A stretch of 64,000 nucleotides of DNA from Neptunomonas antarctica. GTDB taxonomy: Bacteria; Pseudomonadota; Gammaproteobacteria; Pseudomonadales; Balneatricaceae. How positions within the stretch are numbered: the first letter of the stretch is position 1; each line of letters begins with the position of its first letter. Positions 35,585 through 43,581 of the stretch are shown piece by piece. Under the pieces are notes generated by a model. That model searched no databases and had not been told where the DNA came from. It was given only the letters and a program-made list of their open reading frames with translations. The stretch is from NCBI RefSeq assembly GCF_001305295.1, contig NZ_LJSI01000054.1, positions 124,001 to 188,000 of the forward strand, given 5' to 3'. The position numbers were made by a program, and so were the translations under genes.

Positions 35585-38038
35585 ATGAATAGTAAGTTCG
35601 AGGGTCAGGCATGTTTCCATTGTGGCCTGGATGTACCCAAAGGCACCTTGTTTATTGCCGACATCAACGGGACAGCACAACCTATGTGCTGTCCCGGCTG
35701 CAAAGCGGTCGCTGAAACCATTGTCTCCAGCGGGCTTGAGCACTACTATAAATACCGTCAGGGAGATTCCGTCGCTATTCCGGAGCTCTCAGGCACCGAT
35801 CTACCCACGAATGTACAAGACGAGTTGCAGCTTTACGATAACAACACTATCCAAAAAGCCTTTGTTATTTCCCTGCAAGACGACCTTAAAGAAGCCACAC
35901 TCGTTATAGAAGGAATCACCTGTGCGGCGTGCGTTTGGTTACTTGAGCATCATTTGGTCAAGCAATCCGGAGTAGAGCAAGCCTCTGTCAACCTGACCAA
36001 TCATCGCGCGCGTATCCGCTGGCATGACGATACGATTCAACTCAGCCAGATCATGGCGGCCATCTATCATGTCGGTTATAAAGGCCATCCTTACCATCCT
36101 GATAAAGAAGAACAACTTCTGGAACTTGAGAAAAAGCGGGCTTTTCGTCGCTTAGGTGTAGCCGGGCTCGGCATGATGCAAGTCATGATGATGTCTATCG
36201 CACTATATGCTGGCGCTTTACAGGGAATTGAGGATAAATTTGAAACATTTATTCGCTGGACCAGCCTGATTATTGCGACACCTGTTTTACTTTACTCTGC
36301 CCGTCCTTTTTTTATTGCCGCGATACGTGACATCAAATCCCGCTACCTAAGCATGGATGTTCCAGTGTCTATCGCCGTCGGCGGAGCTTACCTTGCAAGC
36401 GCATGGGCCACTATTACACAGAGCGGTGAAGTTTATTTTGATTCAGTCACGATGTTTACTTTCTTCCTGTTGATTGGCCGATATCTTGAGATGCAAGCAA
36501 GGCACCGTACCGGACGTGCCGGAAACGCTCTCTTAAACTTAATTCCAGCCAGCGCGATACGGATCAGAGAGGGTAATGAAACATTGATTCCGGCAACAGA
36601 GCTGAATATTGATGACATCATTTTGGTCAAACCCGGCCACACTATTCCTGCTGACGGCATTATTATCGAGGGCTACTCATCTATTGATGAATCAGCCTTA
36701 ACCGGCGAATATCTCCCGATCAACAAAACCATTGGCGATAGTGTTGCAAGCGGCACCATTAATGTCGAAAGTCCGGTGCAATTAAAAGTCACCGACGTCG
36801 GTGCAGACACTAAATTATCTGCCATCGTTCGTCTTTTGGAGCGGGCTCAAGAAGAGAAACCCGCTGTGGCCAAGATTGCTGATAAAGTGGCTAGTTACTT
36901 TGTCGCATCAGTCCTGCTCACTGCGGCTATTGTCAGCCTTTTCTGGTGGAGTATCGACCCGCAGAATGCATTCTGGATAACCCTCTCTGTCTTAGTTGTC
37001 ACCTGCCCTTGCGCTCTTTCGCTAGCGACACCAACCGCTTTGACAGCAGCAACAGGGACATTAAGGCAGCACGGCTTGTTAATTACGCGAGGTCACGTAC
37101 TTGAAAGCCTGGCAACAGCAACACATATCATTTTTGATAAAACAGGGACACTGACAGAAGGCAATCTATCGCTTAAAAGCACTCAGTTATGCAGTGATCT
37201 CGATACACAAACGGTACTGGGCATAGCCGCCGCACTCGAAGCACATTCGGAACACCCCATCGCCAAAGCATTCCATAAGTATCAAACGCAAACGGCTAAA
37301 GCACTTAACGTCGAATTAGGCCAGGGCCTTGAAGGTACAATTGAGGGTGTAAGTTACCGTATTGGAAAACCCGAATACTCCTCCGCACTCTGCCAACAAC
37401 AACTTACCTACAAAGATGCGCCTGATCTTGACGGCCAATGGCTATTATTGTGTGGTACTCAATCCCCGTTAGCCTGGTTCTGCTTAAACGATCAGATCCG
37501 CAAAGACACGCCACGGACACTCGCCATCCTACGCCGATTAGGACTCAATGTTCAGATGTTAACCGGTGATAACTCAGGCGCTGTTAAGGAAGTCGCTAAC
37601 GCACTTAACATAAAGGATGTTATTTCCAATACCTCGCCACAAGAAAAATTAGCTTATATACAAAAACTACAAAGCCAGGGCGCAAAAGTGGTTATGGTCG
37701 GCGATGGTATTAACGATATCCCTGTATTAGCCGGCGCTCAAACGTCTATTGCAATGGGCAGTGCGACGGATTTGGCTAAAACCAATGCGGACGCTATTCT
37801 TATCAGCAGCGATATTGGCCGATTGGTGGACGCCATTCTATTATCCAGAAAAACCCAATCTATTATTCGTCAGAACCTCAGCTGGGCACTGCTTTATAAC
37901 CTGATCGCATTACCACTCGCAGCAATGGGCTTTATTGCACCCTACATGGCGGCTATTGGCATGTCCGTCAGCTCGCTGATTGTTGTGGGTAATGCTTTGC
38001 GCCTGACTAAACTTGTTCGCAGAAATCCTGTAAAATAA
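35585..38038 (+). CDS. ccoI: Copper-translocating P-type ATPase for cbb3 oxidase assembly (CcoI/FixI)
   Basis: An 817-residue P1B-type ATPase exporting copper to the periplasm for CuB insertion. Domains in order: N-terminal cysteine motifs CFHCGLDVPKG and CCPGCKAV (DUF2318/zinc-like); HMA domain with GITCAACVW; TM helices; actuator motif SALTGEYLPI; membrane metal site CPCALS; phosphorylation DKTGTLTEG; HP motif in EHPIAKA; and MVGDGINDIPVLA. The extra N-terminal cysteine region and CPC site are typical of CcoI/CtpA2-like slow exporters and not of CopA detoxification pumps. It precedes ccoS by 25 bp. Confidence 0.96.
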   Translation: MNSKFEGQACFHCGLDVPKGTLFIADINGTAQPMCCPGCKAVAETIVSSGLEHYYKYRQGDSVAIPELSGTDLPTNVQDELQLYDNNTIQKAFVISLQDDLKEATLVIEGITCAACVWLLEHHLVKQSGVEQASVNLTNHRARIRWHDDTIQLSQIMAAIYHVGYKGHPYHPDKEEQLLELEKKRAFRRLGVAGLGMMQVMMMSIALYAGALQGIEDKFETFIRWTSLIIATPVLLYSARPFFIAAIRDIKSRYLSMDVPVSIAVGGAYLASAWATITQSGEVYFDSVTMFTFFLLIGRYLEMQARHRTGRAGNALLNLIPASAIRIREGNETLIPATELNIDDIILVKPGHTIPADGIIIEGYSSIDESALTGEYLPINKTIGDSVASGTINVESPVQLKVTDVGADTKLSAIVRLLERAQEEKPAVAKIADKVASYFVASVLLTAAIVSLFWWSIDPQNAFWITLSVLVVTCPCALSLATPTALTAATGTLRQHGLLITRGHVLESLATATHIIFDKTGTLTEGNLSLKSTQLCSDLDTQTVLGIAAALEAHSEHPIAKAFHKYQTQTAKALNVELGQGLEGTIEGVSYRIGKPEYSSALCQQQLTYKDAPDLDGQWLLLCGTQSPLAWFCLNDQIRKDTPRTLAILRRLGLNVQMLTGDNSGAVKEVANALNIKDVISNTSPQEKLAYIQKLQSQGAKVVMVGDGINDIPVLAGAQTSIAMGSATDLAKTNADAILISSDIGRLVDAILLSRKTQSIIRQNLSWALLYNLIALPLAAMGFIAPYMAAIGMSVSSLIVVGNALRLTKLVRRNPVK

Positions 38039-38063
38039 CACTTTAATTTTGAGCTGATTCCCA

Positions 38064-38258
38064 ATGGAAATTATATTTATATTAATCCCCATAGCAATCA
38101 TTCTGCTGGGTTTTGCTGTCTGGGCTTTTTTCTGGAGCGTCAATTCAGGTCAATATGATGATCTTGACTCCCCTGCCCACAGTATTTTATTTGACGATGA
38201 CGATCATCTGATTCCTGACGAGGCCAAGCAAAGCAAGGCACACTCACCACGTGACTGA
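38064..38258 (+). CDS. ccoS: cbb3 oxidase assembly protein CcoS
   Basis: A 64-residue single-TM protein (IIFILIPIAIILLGFAVWAFFWSV) with the conserved NSGQYDDLDSPAHSILFDDD tail that defines CcoS. CcoS is needed for cofactor insertion into CcoN. It overlaps the next gene by 8 bp (GTG start at 38251), so the SafE-like protein is likely translationally coupled. Confidence 0.94.
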   Translation: MEIIFILIPIAIILLGFAVWAFFWSVNSGQYDDLDSPAHSILFDDDDHLIPDEAKQSKAHSPRD

Positions 38259-38910
38259 ATCATTATCGCTAACAACCGCTGTTCTCCTGGGCCTCCTCGG
38301 CAGCGCCCACTGCATCGGCATGTGCGGTGGAATTGCAGCCACCATGGCGATGGGACCGCAACACACCAGAGTACCTAACCTTATAGGTTACAACATGGGC
38401 AGGCTAATCAGTTATGCATTAGCTGGAGCCTTAGTTGGATCTATCGGTATTTTAGTCAAAGACAGCACATTAGCTATCGTGTTACGCACCCTCGCAGGTC
38501 TCTTGCTTATCACTATGGGCTTGTATGTTGCCCAATGGTGGAAAGGGCTTGTTCATGTTGAAAAGCTTGGAAGCAAACTCTGGTCTGTTATACGGCCAGC
38601 CACCAGCAAGCTCCTGCCTGTTAAAAATGTTAAACAAGCCTTATTACTTGGCTTTTTCTGGGGATGGCTACCCTGTGGGTTAGTCTATAGTACCTTGATA
38701 TGGGCGGCGACAGCTCAAGATGCCCTGCAAAGCAGTAGTCTAATGTTTGCGTTTGGTATCGGCACACTACCTGCCATGCTTACAACAGGTCTGCTTGCCA
38801 AACAGGTGAAAACTTTATTAGCCAATCGTAACGTTCAACATCTCGCGGGCCTGTTGATTATTCTGTTTGGCTTTTACACTATTCCCTTCCAGGCAATCAT
38901 TAGTCTTTGA
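38251..38910 (+). CDS. SafE/TauE-type (DsbD-like) membrane protein of the cco cluster
   Basis: A 219-residue inner-membrane protein with about six TM helices. The N terminus TAVLLGLLGSAHCIGMCGGIAATMA contains the paired Cys of the SafE subgroup, and FFWGWLPCGLVYSTLIWAA a further conserved Cys near a helix start. Homologues regularly lie between ccoS and hemN/fnr in Pseudomonas-type gammaproteobacteria; annotations say sulfite exporter, but the cysteines suggest metal (copper) or thiol-redox traffic linked to cbb3 biogenesis. That role is inference. GTG start, overlapping ccoS. Confidence 0.88.
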   Translation: MTESLSLTTAVLLGLLGSAHCIGMCGGIAATMAMGPQHTRVPNLIGYNMGRLISYALAGALVGSIGILVKDSTLAIVLRTLAGLLLITMGLYVAQWWKGLVHVEKLGSKLWSVIRPATSKLLPVKNVKQALLLGFFWGWLPCGLVYSTLIWAATAQDALQSSSLMFAFGIGTLPAMLTTGLLAKQVKTLLANRNVQHLAGLLIILFGFYTIPFQAIISL

Positions 38911-38948
38911 TTAGCATCAAATCAAATATCAGACTCACTTGTTATACT
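38907..38948 (+). promoter_or_regulatory. FNR/Anr class II promoter of hemN
   Basis: TTGATTAGCATCAA (38907-38920) is a perfect FNR box; it begins in the last codons of the preceding gene. A -10 hexamer TATACT at 38943-38948 predicts a start near 38955, placing the box centre at about -41.5, the classical class II position. The leader to the hemN GTG is about 23 nt. Confidence 0.85.
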
Positions 38949-38977
38949 GCCGCACAATTAACAATGAGGATACTATC

Positions 38978-40369
38978 GTGAGCCTGGACAATACCATTAC
39001 ATGGGACCTGGATCTTATTAAACGCTATGATCTTTCCGGCCCCCGATATACCTCATATCCGACTGCCATTCAATTTGACGCCGCGCTTTCTGAAACACAG
39101 TTAGTCGCAGACGGGCAGCTAACGACTGACAAAAACGCGCCGCTATCACTCTATGTGCATATACCTTTTTGCGCGCACGTTTGTTATTTTTGTGCCTGCA
39201 ATAAAGTAATCACCCGCAATCGCAAAAAAGCTCAACCCTATCTCGACACTTTATTTAAAGAGATTGAGCAAGTAGCTAAATGGTACAGTGAAAACCGCAT
39301 AGTTAACCAACTGCATTGGGGTGGCGGCACACCTACGTTTATCAGTGACGAGCAAATGACTGAGCTGATGAATAAACTGAAACAGGAATTCAATCTGCTT
39401 GATGACGACAGCGGTGATTACTCTATAGAGATCGATCCCCGCGAAGCGTCGCTTGAGACACTAAAAACTCTCAGAAGTATTGGCTTTAATCGTATTAGTC
39501 TTGGTGTTCAGGATGTTAATCCAGCCGTACAAAAAGCGGTAAATCGCATCCAGTCCACCGAACAAACTGCAGGTATATTAACCGCCGCACGTGAACTGGG
39601 TTTTAAATCCATTAATATGGATCTTATTTATGGCCTCCCACACCAAACCTTGGAAAGCTTCAACGAAACGCTGGACGTAGTCATTGATCTGAGCCCTGAC
39701 CGTCTGTCTGTATTCAACTACGCACACATGCCAGACCGCTTTCGCTCACAAAAGCATATTAATGGAGAAGATTTACCCAGCCCTGAAGTTAAATTAGCGA
39801 TTCTGGAGTCGACGATCAATAAACTCCTCACTGCCGAGTATGTGTACATTGGCATGGATCACTTTGCTAAACCCGATGACGAACTGGCATTAGCGCAAAA
39901 AAGTGGCCATCTACACCGTAACTTCCAGGGTTACACCACCCATTCTGATTGCGACCTGGTGGCAATGGGTGTCTCCGCTATTAGCCAAATTGGCAATGTT
40001 TATTATCAGAATGAGCACGACATTACAGCTTATACAGATGCGGTTGAATCACGCTCCAGTGCCATTCGTCGTGGTGTAAAACTAAATACCGATGACTGTA
40101 TTCGGCGTACGGTTATTACACAGCTAATCTGCCATTTTGAACTGGATACTCAGCTAATAGAATCAAAATTCAGTATTGATTTCAAAGAATACTTCGCAAC
40201 GGAACAGGTAGAGATTCAGCGTTTTATTGAGGATGGCTTAGTACAGATAGATGGTCAGCGGATTATCGTTACTGCGGCTGGTCGATTATTAATCAGGCGC
40301 ATCTGCATGGCCTTCGATCAATACATTCCGAAGCAGCAACCCACACAAGGTTTTTCACGTATCATCTAA
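38978..40369 (+). CDS. hemN: Oxygen-independent coproporphyrinogen III oxidase (radical SAM)
   Basis: Decarboxylates coproporphyrinogen III to protoporphyrinogen IX without oxygen; cytosolic radical-SAM enzyme. The [4Fe-4S] motif is in PFCAHVCYFCACNKV (CxxxCxxC plus the extra Cys of HemN), followed by WGGGTPTF, EIDPREAS, FNRISLGVQDVNPAVQKAVNR and a C-terminal HemN domain. Start is GTG 38978, with GAGG 9 nt upstream, giving 463 residues, matching E. coli HemN; a longer frame to 38939 is not supported. A perfect FNR box lies upstream, consistent with supply of haem under low oxygen for the cbb3 oxidase. Confidence 0.95.
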   Translation: MSLDNTITWDLDLIKRYDLSGPRYTSYPTAIQFDAALSETQLVADGQLTTDKNAPLSLYVHIPFCAHVCYFCACNKVITRNRKKAQPYLDTLFKEIEQVAKWYSENRIVNQLHWGGGTPTFISDEQMTELMNKLKQEFNLLDDDSGDYSIEIDPREASLETLKTLRSIGFNRISLGVQDVNPAVQKAVNRIQSTEQTAGILTAARELGFKSINMDLIYGLPHQTLESFNETLDVVIDLSPDRLSVFNYAHMPDRFRSQKHINGEDLPSPEVKLAILESTINKLLTAEYVYIGMDHFAKPDDELALAQKSGHLHRNFQGYTTHSDCDLVAMGVSAISQIGNVYYQNEHDITAYTDAVESRSSAIRRGVKLNTDDCIRRTVITQLICHFELDTQLIESKFSIDFKEYFATEQVEIQRFIEDGLVQIDGQRIIVTAAGRLLIRRICMAFDQYIPKQQPTQGFSRII

Positions 40370-40454
40370 TGGATGCTTCACGGTTCACTCGAAATACGAC
40401 ATAATTCAGGTATGAGTAGCCTCTCATTATGTTTAATAACCACAGGAACCGGCC

Positions 40455-41237
40455 ATGAGTGATCTTAAAAGGGAAGGAAAACTGCATACGTTGCAGCAAG
40501 CACACTGCAATACATGCAGTATTAGCTCGCTCTGCCTTCCCGTATCCTTAAACAACTCGGAGATGGAAAGCCTAGATAACATCATCGAGAAAAGCCGCCC
40601 ACTAAAAAAAGGTGACCACCTTTTCCATCAAGGTGATACTTTTGAATCGGTCTATGCTATCAGAGCCGGAAGCGTCAAAAGTTATACCATCACCAATGAA
40701 GGCGAAGAGCAAATTACCGGATTTTATTTTCCGGGTGAGCTCGTCGGACTAAGTGGGTATGACAACCAACATCATCCTGTTTCCACTAAAATAATGGAAA
40801 CAACCACGGTGTGTGAAATTCCATTTGATCATTTGGATACATTGTGTGGCCAATTACCCGAGCTGCGTCGTCAGGTAATGCGTACCATGAGCAAAGAGAT
40901 CAGAGATGACCAGCAAATGATGCTGCTACTCTCTAAAAAGAATGCAGAGGAGCGTGTAGCTACTTTTCTGATCAAACTTTCTTTACGCTTTCAGGCACGC
41001 GGTTACTCTGCTCATAAATTCAGATTATCCATGTCACGTAATGAGATTGGTAATTATCTGGGACTTGCTGTTGAAACTGTCAGTAGGATATTTACCCGCT
41101 TCCAGAAAACTAATCTGATTCAGGTAGATGGAAAAGAAGTAGAGCTGCTTGACCTTGATAATCTGTATCAGGTGTCAGGCGAATGTAACGGAAACGACAG
41201 CACTAAAGAAACCGACATACAACAACTGTCTTTATAA
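40455..41237 (+). CDS. anr: Fnr/Anr oxygen-responsive transcriptional regulator
   Basis: A CRP/FNR-family regulator of 260 residues. Four cysteines for the oxygen-labile [4Fe-4S] cluster are at 18, 21, 27 and 120, with the same spacing as E. coli FNR (20, 23, 29, 122). A cyclic-nucleotide-type beta roll (about 45-150), a long dimerisation helix and an HTH with [17 protein letters not shown] follow; the E-xx-SR recognition residues are those that read TTGAT. It probably activates the FNR boxes before hemN, ccoN, ccoG and phaC in this same window. No FNR box precedes its own gene. Confidence 0.95.
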   Translation: MSDLKREGKLHTLQQAHCNTCSISSLCLPVSLNNSEMESLDNIIEKSRPLKKGDHLFHQGDTFESVYAIRAGSVKSYTITNEGEEQITGFYFPGELVGLSGYDNQHHPVSTKIMETTTVCEIPFDHLDTLCGQLPELRRQVMRTMSKEIRDDQQMMLLLSKKNAEERVATFLIKLSLRFQARGYSAHKFRLSMSRNEIGNYLGLAVETVSRIFTRFQKTNLIQVDGKEVELLDLDNLYQVSGECNGNDSTKETDIQQLSL

Positions 41238-41263
41238 ACTTATTATAAAGACATCTTGAAAAA

Positions 41264-41286
41264 CGCCGTTCAAATAATGAACGGCG
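41264..41286. terminator. hairpin after anr
   Basis: Perfect 9-bp stem (CGCCGTTCA with TGAACGGCG) and 5-nt loop, 26 bp after the anr stop. The T-rich flank is on the minus-strand side, so on the plus strand it is a hairpin without U tract. Confidence 0.45.
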
Positions 41287-41421
41287 CGTACTACTGTTGC
41301 ACAAAAAAGTAGCCATCTCTATGTGTAATCCAACAAAACCATTAAAGCGTAGATTTACTTTTTAAACATTGAGCCATATCAACCGTTCTTGCTCAAAGCC
41401 TGCTTGAGGAGCTATTAGTAC

Positions 41422-41964
41422 ATGTCCTACGACGAATTTTACATCAAGTCAGTTATCCGTTCTCTACCTGACTGGCCTGAGCCGGGTGTCATGTTTCGTG
41501 ACATCACGCCCATTTTCAAAGATCCAAAAGCATTAAGAATGGTAGCCGATGCGTTTATTCAGCGTTATATGGATTCAGAACTGACGCACATTGCCTGCAT
41601 TGATGCCCGCGGCTTTTTAATTGCCTCAATTATGGCCTACCAGATGCAAAAACCTCTGGTACTGGTGCGCAAAAAAGGAAAACTACCAGGCGAAACTGTT
41701 CATCAGGAATACCAACTGGAATATGGTACCTCTGCTGTAGAGATGCAAGTTGATGCGGTAGGCCCTGGCGACAAAGTTTTGGTATTTGATGACCTTATCG
41801 CAACCGGCGGAACTATTCTGGCTGCCTGCACATTAATCAAAAGACTCGGCGCAGAAGTTATCGAAAGCGCTGCATTGGTTGATTTACCTGATTTACAAGG
41901 TTCCATTCGAATCCAGGAAACTGGCATACCGGTTTTCACTATGCTTGCTTACGAAGGCTTATAG
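41422..41964 (+). CDS. apt: Adenine phosphoribosyltransferase
   Basis: Salvages adenine to AMP using PRPP; cytosolic. The 180-residue protein shows the type I PRTase fold: VIRSLPDWPEPGVMFRDITP at the N terminus, ACIDARGFLIASIMAYQM, catalytic-loop region VLVRKKGKLPGETVHQEYQLEYG and the PRPP-binding motif VLVFDDLIATGGTI. Length matches E. coli Apt. It stands alone between anr and an exported hydrolase gene; a 10-bp inverted repeat (41978-42025) follows. Confidence 0.96.
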   Translation: MSYDEFYIKSVIRSLPDWPEPGVMFRDITPIFKDPKALRMVADAFIQRYMDSELTHIACIDARGFLIASIMAYQMQKPLVLVRKKGKLPGETVHQEYQLEYGTSAVEMQVDAVGPGDKVLVFDDLIATGGTILAACTLIKRLGAEVIESAALVDLPDLQGSIRIQETGIPVFTMLAYEGL

Positions 41965-41977
41965 CCAAAGTCAGAGA

Positions 41978-42025
41978 CCTCTGTTATTGTTTAGTTTTAT
42001 TATAAGCTTATAACCATAGCAGAGG
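41978..42025. repeat. nested inverted repeat between apt and the exported hydrolase
   Basis: CCTCTGTTAT (41978-41987) pairs with ATAGCAGAGG (42016-42025) at 9 of 10 positions (the mismatch can be G-T in RNA). A perfect 14-bp palindrome TTATAAGCTTATAA (42000-42013) lies inside the loop. It ends five bases before the hydrolase ATG. May be an apt terminator structure or an operator. Confidence 0.45.
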
Positions 42026-42030
42026 CTCAA

Positions 42031-42933
42031 ATGCTTAAAATACTGCTTAACACTTCCTCACTTTTTCTACTACTTACGGCGCTGCCTCTAAGTGCTCAGG
42101 AAGTCACTCTCGCCCATGAAACGCTTAATCATAAAATACTAACCCTCAATGCTGAGATGAAACTCGCTGAAAACAGCCAACTCTCAGACGGAGTTATGTT
42201 GATTACCCACGGCACTCTGGCACATAACAAAATGGAGGTTATCAGCACGTTCCAAAATCTGTTAGCGGATGCGGGTATTAATACATTAGCCATTAATTTA
42301 AGCCTGGGTATCAACAACCGTCATGGTATGTATGATTGTAAGGTTCCACATCAACATAAGCATACTGACGCGATTGAAGAAATAAACGCATGGCTAAGCT
42401 GGTTACAACAGCAAGGCGCAGGAAACATTACCTTGATGGGACACTCTCGTGGCGGAAACCAAACCGCCTGGTTTAGCGACAGTCATCCGGATCAACTTAT
42501 CAAAGCACAAATTTTATTGGCGCCTGCTACATGGTCGGAAAAAGCGGAGCAGGACAATTATCAAACAAGCTATGGAAAATCACTTTCGACCCTGCTTTCT
42601 GACGCTCAACGCGCCCAACCCAACACTTGGATGGAGCATGTAGATTTTATTTACTGCGCCGATAGCCGGGTTAAAGCCGACTCATTTGTGGATTACTACC
42701 AAGCCAATCCAAAATTTAATACACCTTATTTGCTGAAACAGACCACTATACCTACGCTGGTGATTAGCGGCTCTGAAGATAAAACCGTCTCTGATTTACC
42801 TGAAATGATGACGAACGTATCCAACCCACTGGTACAACATATTGAGATAGAGGGCGCAGACCATTACTTCAGGGATCTTTATGCTGATGAAGCAGTTGAG
42901 AGTATTATTGAGTTTTTGGATAATCAAGAATGA
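42031..42933 (+). CDS. Exported alpha/beta hydrolase of unknown substrate
   Basis: A 300-residue protein with signal peptide (LLNTSSLFLLLTALPLSAQ, cleavage near residue 22) and alpha/beta-hydrolase fold: oxyanion strand GVMLITHGTLAHN, nucleophile elbow LMGHSRGGNQTAW with Ser139, acidic residue in VISGSEDKTVSD and His in IEGADHYFRDL. The Cys103 near GMYDCKVPHQHKH and a second in IYCADSR could form a disulfide. It overlaps the next gene by four bases (ATGA), so it is translationally coupled to an exported thioredoxin-fold protein. I do not recognise a specific family function. Confidence 0.85.
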   Translation: MLKILLNTSSLFLLLTALPLSAQEVTLAHETLNHKILTLNAEMKLAENSQLSDGVMLITHGTLAHNKMEVISTFQNLLADAGINTLAINLSLGINNRHGMYDCKVPHQHKHTDAIEEINAWLSWLQQQGAGNITLMGHSRGGNQTAWFSDSHPDQLIKAQILLAPATWSEKAEQDNYQTSYGKSLSTLLSDAQRAQPNTWMEHVDFIYCADSRVKADSFVDYYQANPKFNTPYLLKQTTIPTLVISGSEDKTVSDLPEMMTNVSNPLVQHIEIEGADHYFRDLYADEAVESIIEFLDNQE

Positions 42934-43418
42934 TATCCCGTCACCTCCTAAGCTATGTTTCAGGCCTTATTCTTAGCGGAGTATTCTCTATTGCAGCCTC
43001 TACCGCGCACGCCAGCGATCTTCCCGTAACGACGAGTTTATTACAGGATGCAAACGCTCTGGGTAGCAACCGCGTGCTTGTAGTCATGCTGAGCCAACAG
43101 GATTGTAGTTATTGCCAGTTGATCCGCCATGATTTTCTTGAACCTATGCATCGCGGCGGTCTCTATCAAAAAAAAGCTTTATTCAGGGAGTTAAAAACTG
43201 ATTCAAACCAGCTGATCACAGATTTTGACGGTACACAGATATCCCCTCAAAGTTTCGCGCGACGCTATAAAGCAACGTTAATACCCACATTACTTTTCCT
43301 CAATAACAGCGGCAAAGCAATAGTGCCTAATAGCGTCGGAATCAGCACACCTGAGTTTTATGGTTATTACTTAGACCAATCGATAGACGACGCCATTGCG
43401 CAGTTAAACATTGATTAA
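42930..43418 (+). CDS. Exported thioredoxin-fold protein (SoxW/TlpA-like)
   Basis: A 162-residue protein with signal peptide (LSYVSGLILSGVFSIAASTAHA) and thioredoxin fold: redox motif QQDCSYCQLIRHDF (Cys59 and Cys62) and cis-proline loop ATLIPTLLFLNNSGK. It resembles the thioredoxin-like SoxW family of periplasmic reductases that keep the Sox carrier proteins or cytochrome c apoproteins reduced. It is 4 kb from the sox cluster and on the other strand, and is coupled to the hydrolase gene upstream, so the link to sulfur oxidation is unproven. Confidence 0.85.
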   Translation: MISRHLLSYVSGLILSGVFSIAASTAHASDLPVTTSLLQDANALGSNRVLVVMLSQQDCSYCQLIRHDFLEPMHRGGLYQKKALFRELKTDSNQLITDFDGTQISPQSFARRYKATLIPTLLFLNNSGKAIVPNSVGISTPEFYGYYLDQSIDDAIAQLNID

Positions 43419-43581
43419 GACCTAACTGATTAAAACTAAAGATCACCAATCACTTGTCAAACTACTCACTCCCCCCCACCACAACTACCCAGCACAACTA
43501 CCTGCATTCTTAATCAGTTAAGTTTCCCTTAACGCTGCTGTCCACGATATACTTTTCACCTCATTCCCAGCCGTTGTTTAT

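Noticed and set aside
41264-41286. Complete Rho-independent terminator of anr
   Set aside because: The hairpin is strong but the T tract is on the minus-strand side and no minus-strand gene ends here; kept only as a hairpin.
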